A stretch of DNA of 12,032 nt. Source: JAAUQA01 sp036351435. GTDB lineage: Bacteria; Pseudomonadota; Gammaproteobacteria; Competibacterales; Competibacteraceae. Below the pieces are notes generated by a model. The model saw only the letters and a program-made list of their open reading frames with translations. It was not told the origin of the DNA and did no database searches. How positions within the stretch are numbered: the stretch's first letter is position 1; each line of letters starts with the position of its first letter. Position numbers and translations under genes: made by a program. The DNA is taken from the NCBI GenBank assembly GCA_036351435.1, contig JAZBPA010000081.1, positions 1 to 12,032 on the forward strand. The letters run 5' to 3'. Of this stretch, positions 6,752 through 12,032 are shown piece by piece.

Positions 6752-7333
6752 ATGCGCAATCTGTTTTCAGCCTTGCACGATCGGGTCATGTCGTGGGCTC
6801 GTCATTCCCATGCCCCTTGGTATTTGGCCGTATTGAGTTTCGCCGAATCGTCGTTTTTTCCGATCCCACCGGATGTAATGCTGGCCCCTATGGCCTTGAC
6901 TCAGCCCAAGCGAGCCTGGTACTTCGCCGGTTTGACTACAGTGACTTCGGTATTGGGCGGCGTGTTCGGTTATGTTATCGGCCTGTTTCTGTTTGAATTG
7001 ATCGAACCCCTGCTCCATCAAGCCGGTTATTGGGACACCTATTTGAGAGCAAATTCCTGGTTTCAGGTATGGGGTTTTTGGGCAATTTTTCTGGCCGGAT
7101 TTTCCCCCATCCCCTACAAAATCTTTACTATTGCCGCCGGTACTATTTTTATGCCTATCGTACCGTTTATACTGGCATCGGCAATCGGTCGAGGCGCCCG
7201 GTTCTTCATGGTGGCTGGACTGATGCGGTGGGGAGGTGCGCGCATGGAATCGATGTTGCGCACCCACATTGATCGCTTAGGCTGGATAACACTGGGCATT
7301 GTCGTGATCGGATACTTTGTGGTCGTCAAGTAA
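6752..7333 (+). CDS. YqaA-family (VTT/DedA-type) inner membrane protein
   Basis: A 193-residue integral membrane protein of the VTT (DedA/SNARE-associated) superfamily, YqaA branch. Seen: the first re-entrant segment with SFAESSFFPIPPD (29-41, acidic Glu32), transmembrane stretches at about 56-86 and 104-116, the second re-entrant segment FSPIPYKIFTIAAG (117-130), the basic GRGAR motif (146-150), and a C-terminal membrane helix at about 177-192. Superfamily members are linked to membrane lipid or undecaprenyl-phosphate movement and to proton-motive-force homeostasis; the role of this branch is not settled. An AGGA lies 8 bases before the ATG. The TAA stop overlaps the nlpD start by one base (TAATG), so the two are probably translationally coupled. 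A yqaA-like gene between surE/pcm and nlpD is known in some non-enteric gammaproteobacteria. Confidence 0.88.
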   Translation: MRNLFSALHDRVMSWARHSHAPWYLAVLSFAESSFFPIPPDVMLAPMALTQPKRAWYFAGLTTVTSVLGGVFGYVIGLFLFELIEPLLHQAGYWDTYLRANSWFQVWGFWAIFLAGFSPIPYKIFTIAAGTIFMPIVPFILASAIGRGARFFMVAGLMRWGGARMESMLRTHIDRLGWITLGIVVIGYFVVVK

Positions 7334-8106
7334 TGACGGATAGGCGTATACGGGTTTTGGCCTTGGGACTTTTGGTCCTGATTGCCGGCTGCGCCAGTTC
7401 TCCCTCCTGGACACCACAGGGTAACCAAGAGGTGCCTAGTAGTTATCGGGTAAAGCGTGGCGACACCCTATCGACCATTGCTATGCGTTACGATTTGGAT
7501 TACAAGCAGCTGGCGCAATGGAATCAACTGGATTCGCCTGATCTGATCTATGCAGGACAGCGGCTTCGGCTTAGACCACCCGGAGCATCCAACTCATCCC
7601 GCTCATCGACAGCAACGCAGCGGCGAACCCCAACCGAGCAATCAACCCATAACCAGCCGCTGGTCCCAACGACTGTTCAACAACCAACCGGCTTGCATTC
7701 CAACACAGCAAAACGGATTGTTGACCAACGGACCTGGCTATGGCCGACCAACGGTGAAGTATTGCGCCGTTACCAACCGGAAGTGCCAGGTGGTAAAGGG
7801 ATTCAGATCGGCGGCTTAGCCGGCCAGCCGGTGCGCGCTGCAGCGTCAGGAAAAGTCGTGTACAGCGGGAGTGGACTTCCGGGATACGGAAGGCTTATCA
7901 TCGTCCAGCATTCGGGTACGCTGTTGAGCGCTTACGGCTACCTGGGCGAGATCTTTGTAAATGAAGGCGAAAACGTTACCTCAGGCCAGTCGATTGCGGT
8001 CCTGGGCCTCGGTCGTGAAAATCGCCCGATGCTGCATTTCGAGATCCGTCGCGATGGTCAACCGGTTAATCCCTTGAGCTTTTTGCCAGTGCAAGGGGCC
8101 GGTTAA
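7333..8106 (+). CDS. nlpD: Lipoprotein NlpD (LysM plus degenerate LytM/M23 domain)
   Basis: Envelope lipoprotein expected to activate a periplasmic N-acetylmuramyl-L-alanine amidase during cell separation (AmiC in E. coli). Residues 1-20 form a lipoprotein signal with lipobox LIAGC (Cys20). Ala21 and Ser22 follow, with no Asp at +2, which fits outer-membrane sorting. A LysM domain spans about 38-81 (YRVKRGDTLSTIAMRYDL to YAGQRLRL). A Ser/Thr/Gln/Pro-rich linker runs from about 84 to 130, and an M23/LytM fold from about 135 to 251. The zinc ligands are largely lost: active M23 enzymes have HxxxD where this protein has GKGIQIGG (154-161), while LHFE near 234-237 keeps one His. This is typical of non-catalytic NlpD/EnvC activators. 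The 257 residues are shorter than E. coli NlpD (379), mainly through a shorter linker. It lies directly upstream of rpoS; in E. coli the main rpoS promoter is inside nlpD. Confidence 0.95.
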   Translation: MTDRRIRVLALGLLVLIAGCASSPSWTPQGNQEVPSSYRVKRGDTLSTIAMRYDLDYKQLAQWNQLDSPDLIYAGQRLRLRPPGASNSSRSSTATQRRTPTEQSTHNQPLVPTTVQQPTGLHSNTAKRIVDQRTWLWPTNGEVLRRYQPEVPGGKGIQIGGLAGQPVRAAASGKVVYSGSGLPGYGRLIIVQHSGTLLSAYGYLGEIFVNEGENVTSGQSIAVLGLGRENRPMLHFEIRRDGQPVNPLSFLPVQGAG

Positions 8107-8143
8107 TCATTTCATGATCCAATCTATAACAACCGAAGACGCG

Positions 8144-8169
8144 GGCAACAGCAAGCCGCTTGCTGTGCC
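8144..8169 (+). promoter_or_regulatory. Strong hairpin in the rpoS leader
   Basis: ACAGCAAG (8148-8155) and CTTGCTGT (8159-8166) are perfect reverse complements around a 3-base CCG loop. GGC (8144-8146) and GCC (8167-8169) extend the stem to 11 pairs with one bulged A at 8147. No T run follows (the next bases are GCAACAGCG), so it is not a standard intrinsic terminator. It lies between the nlpD stop and rpoS, 44 bases before the rpoS ATG, and would be part of any rpoS mRNA from nlpD-internal or upstream promoters. Confidence 0.6.
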
Positions 8170-8177
8170 GCAACAGC
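8162..8177 (+). promoter_or_regulatory. Alternative hairpin that competes with the main rpoS-leader stem
   Basis: GCTGT (8162-8166), which forms part of the 3' arm of the preceding hairpin, can also pair with ACAGC (8173-8177) across the 6-base loop GCCGCA. The two structures cannot form together. ACAGC occurs twice (8148-8152 and 8173-8177), flanking the shared GCTGT. The second stem is much weaker, so it would form only if the first arm is occupied by a ribosome, protein or small RNA. Confidence 0.35.
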
Positions 8178-8189
8178 GTCTCACTCTAC

Positions 8190-8209
8190 ACCACCCCCAT
8201 CGAGGAGGT
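8190..8209 (+). promoter_or_regulatory. Putative hairpin covering the rpoS Shine-Dalgarno sequence
   Basis: The rpoS ribosome binding site GAGGAGG (8202-8208) lies 5 bases before the ATG at 8214 and is a very strong match to the anti-SD. ACCACC (8190-8195) can pair with GGAGGT (8204-8209) as five pairs with one A-A mismatch around an 8-base loop, burying most of the site. E. coli rpoS is held off by a leader structure covering its own ribosome binding site and opened by small RNAs with Hfq; this would be a shorter analogue. The stem is weak and its role is inferred. Confidence 0.35.
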
Positions 8210-8213
8210 AGCA

Positions 8214-9260
8214 ATGTCTCGACGTACCAATCAATCCGTACAGTTTTCCAGCAGTGAGGTAGAACTACGCGAGATTGAAACCGGTACTGAGGTTCTGACT
8301 CAGTACGAAGACGTTTTGATGGATGATGAGGAGGAGGAGAAAGTGGAAATTGCCGCGACTGATCGGGAAACCGATTTTGCGAGTAGCGAGAATCCCTGGG
8401 CAGCGGGTACCCGTGAATTCACTCCAGATGAATTGGATGCCACCCGCATGTATCTGGGAGAAATTGGCTTCTCCCCACTGTTGACCGCTGAAGAAGAGGT
8501 TTATTTCGCGCGTTTAGCGCTCCAGGGTGTAGGTAGCGCCCGTAATCGCATGGTTGAGAGTAACCTACGATTGGTGGTGAAAATTGCCCGTCGGTATATG
8601 AATCGTGGTCTGACGTTGTTGGATTTGATCGAAGAGGGCAACCTCGGTCTAATTCACGCCGTGGAAAAATTCGACCCCGAAAGAGGGTTTCGTTTTTCCA
8701 CTTATGCGACTTGGTGGATACGCCAAACCATCGAACGAGCGATCATGAATCAGACTCGCACCATCCGGTTACCGATTCATATCATCAAGGAAATCAATCT
8801 GTATTTGCGGACCGCTCGGCAATTAGCGCAGAGCCTGGATCACGAACCCACCGCCGAAGAAATCGCCCTGGCCATGAACAAAAGTGTCAACGAGGTCAAG
8901 CGCATGCTCAGTTTGAATGAGCGGGTGACCTCGGTCGATACGCCGATTGGCAAAGGTGAAGATCGCTCTCTGTTGGATGCGATTCCCGACGACAACAATC
9001 TTGACCCTTCCCAGGTGCTACAAGAAGAAGATCTGAATGAGAATCTGGAGTTGTGGCTTAACCAGCTCAATGACAAACAACGGGTAGTGGTAGAACGGCG
9101 CTTCGGTCTCAATGGCCAGGAGCGCGCAACGCTAGAGCAGGTCGGTAACGAGATCGGCGTAACCCGCGAGCGGGTGCGACAGATTCAAATCGACGCGCTG
9201 CGACGGCTGCGTAAGATTTTAGAAAATGAAGGTTTTTCCGAAGACGTGTTGTACGGCTGA
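8214..9260 (+). CDS. rpoS: RNA polymerase sigma factor RpoS (sigma-38)
   Basis: General stress and stationary-phase sigma factor of the sigma-70 family, 348 residues against 330 in E. coli. The added length is an acidic N-terminal segment with a DDEEEEK run near residue 37. Region 1.2 is at about 74-104 (LDATRMYLGEIGFSPLLTAEEE). Region 2 (about 111-181) holds the almost invariant core-binding and -10 recognition stretch including DLIEEGNLGL and FSTYATWWIRQ. Region 3 is at about 185-262, and region 4 at about 283-340 with the -35 helix-turn-helix and VTRERVRQIQ. Lys192 in HIIKEIN matches E. coli Lys173, the residue needed for recognition by RssB, so ClpXP-mediated turnover is plausible. The start at 8214 is set by GAGGAGG 5 bases upstream. 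An in-frame ATG at 8160 would add 18 residues encoded by the leader hairpin and ribosome binding site and is rejected. It follows nlpD by 107 bases. Confidence 0.98.
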   Translation: MSRRTNQSVQFSSSEVELREIETGTEVLTQYEDVLMDDEEEEKVEIAATDRETDFASSENPWAAGTREFTPDELDATRMYLGEIGFSPLLTAEEEVYFARLALQGVGSARNRMVESNLRLVVKIARRYMNRGLTLLDLIEEGNLGLIHAVEKFDPERGFRFSTYATWWIRQTIERAIMNQTRTIRLPIHIIKEINLYLRTARQLAQSLDHEPTAEEIALAMNKSVNEVKRMLSLNERVTSVDTPIGKGEDRSLLDAIPDDNNLDPSQVLQEEDLNENLELWLNQLNDKQRVVVERRFGLNGQERATLEQVGNEIGVTRERVRQIQIDALRRLRKILENEGFSEDVLYG

Positions 9261-9274
9261 TCGCCGAAACGTTG

Positions 9275-9646
9275 TTAAATGATCAACAAGGCCGCCGCCA
9301 CCTGGCGGCCTTCGAGCATAATAATATTGTACGTGCGGCAAGCCGCAGCAGTATCCATCACTTCCACCCCGATCCCCTGAGATAACAATGGGTGGATCAC
9401 CTGCGGTGAAGGAAATTGTTGGCGAGCCCCCGTTCCTAGCAATACGATTTCCGGTTTTAGCAGGGCGAGTTGGGCGAAATGAGGCGCTTCCAACTCGCTA
9501 AACTGTTGCGGCGGCCAATCATTGATCAGCCGAGTTGGAGTGACAATGACACTGCGTTTGACACGCTGTTCATTAATGGTAAGCGACCCGACGGCATAAG
9601 CGCGGATGAAGTTTTGGCTATTATCGCGATCAAGATTCAAACGCAT
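9275..9646 (-). CDS. Mth938/DUF498-domain protein (NDUFAF3-like)
   Basis: A small 123-residue cytosolic protein made almost wholly of the Mth938-like (DUF498/DUF598) fold. Typical features: MRLNLDRDNSQNFIRAYAVG at the start, SLTINEQRVKRSVIVTP, the central PEIVLLGTG (65-73), and the C-terminal signature VEVMDTAAACRTYNIIMLEGR (95-114). The family includes the mitochondrial complex I assembly factor NDUFAF3; the role of free-standing bacterial members is not established, and nothing nearby points to a complex I function. The start at 9646 is chosen because family proteins begin with this M-x-L-x-L-D pattern. The frame is open to an ATG at 9745, but the extra 33 residues are not family-like. The Shine-Dalgarno sequence is weak (GGA 8 bases upstream). 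It converges on rpoS with 14 bases between stops and diverges from glgX. Confidence 0.85.
   Translation of the reverse strand: MRLNLDRDNSQNFIRAYAVGSLTINEQRVKRSVIVTPTRLINDWPPQQFSELEAPHFAQLALLKPEIVLLGTGARQQFPSPQVIHPLLSQGIGVEVMDTAAACRTYNIIMLEGRQVAAALLII
9288..9312. terminator. Probable terminator stem between rpoS and the Mth938-like gene, inside the latter's 3' end
   Basis: AAGGCCGCC (9288-9296) and GGCGGCCTT (9304-9312) form a perfect, very GC-rich 9-pair stem with a 7-base loop. On the + strand it starts 28 bases after the rpoS stop but is followed by TTCGAGC, not a T run. On the - strand the stem is followed by TTGTTGATCATTT, moderately T-rich, so it suits the Mth938-like gene better. On that strand it overlaps the final codons (EGRQVAAALLI). 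It may act for both convergent genes. Confidence 0.5.
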
Positions 9647-9846
9647 ACAAGCAATCCGAAAGTTAGAGTTATAGCGCTCAGGCGTGCAGGTAATGATAAA
9701 ACAATGCCCGGCAATGATCATCGCTGTAAGACTATGCGGTCGCAATCCCTTTCCACTGCAAACTAATCATTGTATCGGCAAACGGCTTTACGATAGTCTT
9801 TTCGGTTACAGACAGCTATAAGCCATGCCACAGGAGAGAGTACTTC
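9647..9846. promoter_or_regulatory. Divergent intergenic region between the Mth938-like gene and glgX
   Basis: A 200-base gap with no credible gene. It must contain promoters for both directions. A TATAAG hexamer at 9817-9822 (+ strand) resembles a -10 element but has no -35 partner at 16-18 bases. For glgX an AGGAG (9832-9836) lies 10 bases before the ATG. No clear operator or riboswitch is seen. Confidence 0.4.
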
Positions 9847-11988
9847 ATGACCGCGCATAAACCGAAGGTGTGGCCGGGCCGGCCATACCCACTCGGAGCT
9901 ACTTGGGACAAACAAGGCGTTAATTTCGCGCTGTTCTCCGCCAATGCGGAAAAGGTCGAATTGTGTTTGTTCGATTCCTCCGGCCAGCACGAAACCGACC
10001 GCATTGTATTACCCGAATACACCGACCAAGTGTGGCATGGTTATCTGCCTGACCTACAGCCTGGCGCGCTCTACGGTTATCGGGTTTACGGTCCTTATGA
10101 GCCGCATCTCGGGCATCGATTCAATCATCATAAGCTACTGCTTGACCCTTATGCCAAACAGCTCAAGGGTCGTCTACGCTTGAATGACGTTCACTGCGGC
10201 TATCGCCCTGATGATCCGGCGGGGGACCTATCTTTCGATCGTCGCGACAGTGCTTCGCATATGCCTAAATGCGTCGTTGTCGATCCGGGGTTTCCTTGGA
10301 GCAGTGCCCACGCCCCCCAAGTGCCCTGGTCTGAGACCATTATTTACGAAAACCATGTGCGCGGTTTTACCATGCTCCACGAAGGAATACCGTCAGAACA
10401 ACGCGGTACTTTCGCCGGCATGGCCCATTCTGAGATCGTCAATTACTTGCGTGCGTTAGGCATTACTTCTGTAGAGTTAATGCCGATTCATGCGTTCGTG
10501 GACGAAGGGTTTTTGCTGGAAAAAAATCTCAGTAATTATTGGGGTTACAACACTTTCGCATTTTTTGCTCTGGAACCTCGCTACTTGAGCGAAGGCGGCG
10601 GGGTCGCTGAATTCAAGACGATGGTGCGACGCTTGCATAATGCCGGCATTGAGGTGCTGCTTGATGTGGTTTACAACCATACCGCTGAAGGCAATGAATT
10701 GGGACCGACTCTCAGTTTCAGAGGCATCGACAACGCTTCGTATTACCGCTTGCGTGGAGACAACCCGCGCTATTACATCAATGACACGGGCTGTGGGAAT
10801 ACAGTTAACATTAGCCATCAGCAAGTGCTGCACATGGTCATGGACAGTTTGCGGTATTGGGTGCAAGAGATGCAGGTGGATGGTTTTCGCTACGACCTGG
10901 CGTCTACTCTGGGGCGTGAAGAGTACGGCTATGATCGGGGCAGTGGGTTTTTCGACGCAGTCCACCAAGACCCTATTCTGTCAAAGGTCAAACATATTGC
11001 TGAACCTTGGGACATCGGCCCTGGTGGTTATCAACTCGGCCATTTCCCACCGGGTTCCGTGGAGTGGAACGACCGCTTCCGCGACACGGTACGACGGTTT
11101 TGGAAAGGAGACGAAGGCGTATTGCCTGATCTGGCCAGTTGTTTGCTAGGGTCTAGCGATATTTTCGAGCACGACGGCCGCCGTCCCTGGACCAGCGTCA
11201 ACTACGTGGCCAGTCACGACGGTTTTCCCTTAGCCGATCTAGTGAGTTACCGAGAACGCCATAACCATGTCAACGGCGAGGATAACCGTGACGGCCACCC
11301 AGTGAATTTCAGTGATAACTACGGCGTTGAAGGGCCGACCGATGACTCCGGCGTTTTAGAAATGCGCTTGCGCCAACGCCGCAACATGCTGGCGACTGTA
11401 ATCTTGGCCCAGGGTACTCCCATGTTGTTGGCCGGCGATGAATTTGGCCGCAGCCAGCAAGGAAACAACAACGCCTATTGCCAGGACAATCCCATCAGTT
11501 GGGTCAACTGGGCTAGTATCGGCAACTCGGATCAGGCGTTTCTAGATTTTGTAAAGCGACTAATCACGCTACGTAAGGACCATCCGCTGCTCCGTCGACC
11601 GCGTTTTTTACACGGTGAGCACCGTTCGGAATTAACCGGTTTACGCGACGTCGAGTGGATCAATCCAGAGGGCACGGCTATGGCTCCCGAACACTGGCAT
11701 GATCACACCGCGCGTTGCTTGGGTTTGCTCCTGGCCGGTGACACCGGTTCTTTCACCACTATGGATGGCCAGCCACAGGGAGACGAAACCTTGTTACTGC
11801 TGTTTAACGCCTACACCGGTTCAGTCCCTTTTAGCATGCCAGACATCCAGCGTGATGTGCATTGGCGCTGTTTGCTGGATACCGCACACCCGGAGCTGGA
11901 AACGGGCGGTCTCAGCGTGGCAGCCGGCAGCATTTACCATCTCGAACCGCGTACGATGACGGTTTTTTCCCTGGTACATAGAAGCTGA
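9847..11988 (+). CDS. glgX: Glycogen debranching enzyme GlgX (isoamylase type, GH13)
   Basis: Hydrolyses alpha-1,6 branch points of phosphorylase-trimmed glycogen (limit dextrin). The 713 residues are longer than E. coli GlgX (657) and closer to the roughly 700-residue GlgX/TreX enzymes. An N-terminal CBM48 domain (about 10-110: PGRPYPLGATWDKQGVNFALFS) precedes a GH13 barrel. Seen in order: IYENHVRGFT, VELMPIHAF, NYWGYNT, LLDVVYNHTAEGN, the nucleophile Asp350 in DGFRYDLAS, the acid/base Glu386 in HIAEPWD, and the transition-state Asp458 in NYVASHDG. Later motifs are LLAGDEFGRSQQGNNNAYCQDN and a beta-sandwich C-terminal domain. The catalytic triad is intact. The start is supported by AGGAG upstream and the family N-terminus. 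The TGA stop overlaps the start of the next gene (TGATG), which suggests an operon for glycogen, maltodextrin or trehalose metabolism continuing beyond the window. Confidence 0.97.
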   Translation: MTAHKPKVWPGRPYPLGATWDKQGVNFALFSANAEKVELCLFDSSGQHETDRIVLPEYTDQVWHGYLPDLQPGALYGYRVYGPYEPHLGHRFNHHKLLLDPYAKQLKGRLRLNDVHCGYRPDDPAGDLSFDRRDSASHMPKCVVVDPGFPWSSAHAPQVPWSETIIYENHVRGFTMLHEGIPSEQRGTFAGMAHSEIVNYLRALGITSVELMPIHAFVDEGFLLEKNLSNYWGYNTFAFFALEPRYLSEGGGVAEFKTMVRRLHNAGIEVLLDVVYNHTAEGNELGPTLSFRGIDNASYYRLRGDNPRYYINDTGCGNTVNISHQQVLHMVMDSLRYWVQEMQVDGFRYDLASTLGREEYGYDRGSGFFDAVHQDPILSKVKHIAEPWDIGPGGYQLGHFPPGSVEWNDRFRDTVRRFWKGDEGVLPDLASCLLGSSDIFEHDGRRPWTSVNYVASHDGFPLADLVSYRERHNHVNGEDNRDGHPVNFSDNYGVEGPTDDSGVLEMRLRQRRNMLATVILAQGTPMLLAGDEFGRSQQGNNNAYCQDNPISWVNWASIGNSDQAFLDFVKRLITLRKDHPLLRRPRFLHGEHRSELTGLRDVEWINPEGTAMAPEHWHDHTARCLGLLLAGDTGSFTTMDGQPQGDETLLLLFNAYTGSVPFSMPDIQRDVHWRCLLDTAHPELETGGLSVAAGSIYHLEPRTMTVFSLVHRS

Positions 11989-12032
11989 TGATGAATACAC
12001 CATACCTTGTAAGCGCTTCGTCACAACCTGCC
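11988..12032 (+). CDS. Start of an unidentified gene coupled to glgX (partial)
   Basis: An ATG at 11988-11990 overlaps the last base of the glgX TGA stop (TGATG) and opens a frame, MMNTPYLVSASSQPA, that runs off the window end. A second in-frame ATG at 11991 could be the true start. There is no Shine-Dalgarno sequence of note, so translation would rely on coupling to glgX. Genes often following glgX encode 4-alpha-glucanotransferase (malQ), treZ, treY or other glycogen enzymes, but 15 codons are not enough to choose. Confidence 0.5.
   Translation, partial: MMNTPYLVSASSQPA

Noticed and set aside
7786..8085. An active M23 metallopeptidase at the C-terminus of NlpD.
   Set aside because: The HxxxD zinc-ligand motif is missing and only one His of the usual set remains, so the domain is best seen as a non-catalytic amidase activator.
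8125..8130. TATAAC as a -10 element for an rpoS promoter just after nlpD.
   Set aside because: No acceptable -35 hexamer lies 16-18 bases upstream, and in E. coli the main rpoS promoter is well inside nlpD.
8160..8213. An 18-residue N-terminal extension of RpoS from the ATG at 8160.
   Set aside because: It would translate the leader hairpin and the GAGGAGG ribosome binding site; the ATG at 8214 has ideal SD spacing and a better family start.
9647..9745. A 33-residue hydrophobic extension of the Mth938-like protein resembling a signal peptide.
   Set aside because: Family members begin at the MRLNLD position and are cytosolic; the extension lies in the glgX promoter gap.
10477..10968. A 163-codon - strand frame inside glgX.
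   Set aside because: It is antisense to the conserved GH13 barrel and has no recognisable domain; the length follows from the codon bias of glgX.
1..12032. Mobile elements, CRISPR arrays, tRNA or rRNA genes, toxin-antitoxin or defence systems.
   Set aside because: No transposase, integrase, repeat-spacer array, tRNA-like cloverleaf or defence domain was seen; apart from the short gaps the window is filled by conserved housekeeping-type genes.

Overview
The window is a compact chromosomal stretch of about 12 kb from a gammaproteobacterium. The markers are an rpoS gene close in sequence to enterobacterial RpoS, the surE - yqaA-family - nlpD - rpoS gene order, a Slt70-type lytic transglycosylase, and a SmrA/SmrB-type Smr protein. 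The organism is probably not an enterobacterium: pcm is missing, a VTT/DedA-type YqaA protein sits in the cluster, and ppk1 and glgX neighbour it. I cannot name a genus. I see no mobile element, CRISPR array, tRNA or rRNA.

Layout. (1) Bases 1-63 are the last codons of a + strand gene that looks like the end of an FHA domain. (2) Two lytic transglycosylase genes lie on the - strand (65-2044, slt; 2052-2738, a DUF4124 + SLT protein), only 7 bases apart. (3) A 300-base intergenic region (2739-3038) separates them from the divergent + strand ppk1 (3039-5291). (4) A - strand Smr-domain gene (5293-5838) converges on ppk1 with one base between the stop codons. (5) The + strand cluster surE, yqaA-family gene, nlpD, rpoS (5961-9260) follows; the place usually held by pcm contains only a 14-codon frame. 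(6) A - strand Mth938/DUF498-like gene (9275-9646) converges on rpoS. (7) A + strand glgX (9847-11988) ends the window, with the first 15 codons of a translationally coupled next gene (11988-12032).

How the genes fit together. The theme is envelope maintenance plus stationary-phase and storage physiology: peptidoglycan turnover (two lytic transglycosylases, and NlpD as a putative amidase activator), polyphosphate synthesis (Ppk1), the general stress sigma factor (RpoS), nucleotide clean-up (SurE) and glycogen debranching (GlgX). This is mostly a conserved core region, and I do not see evidence for a novel system. The most interesting non-coding part is the 107-base rpoS leader, which holds a strong hairpin, an overlapping alternative hairpin, and a weaker hairpin that would cover the Shine-Dalgarno sequence. 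Other points worth a second look are the missing pcm, a terminator-like stem inside the 3' end of the Mth938-like gene, and inverted repeats upstream of ppk1.
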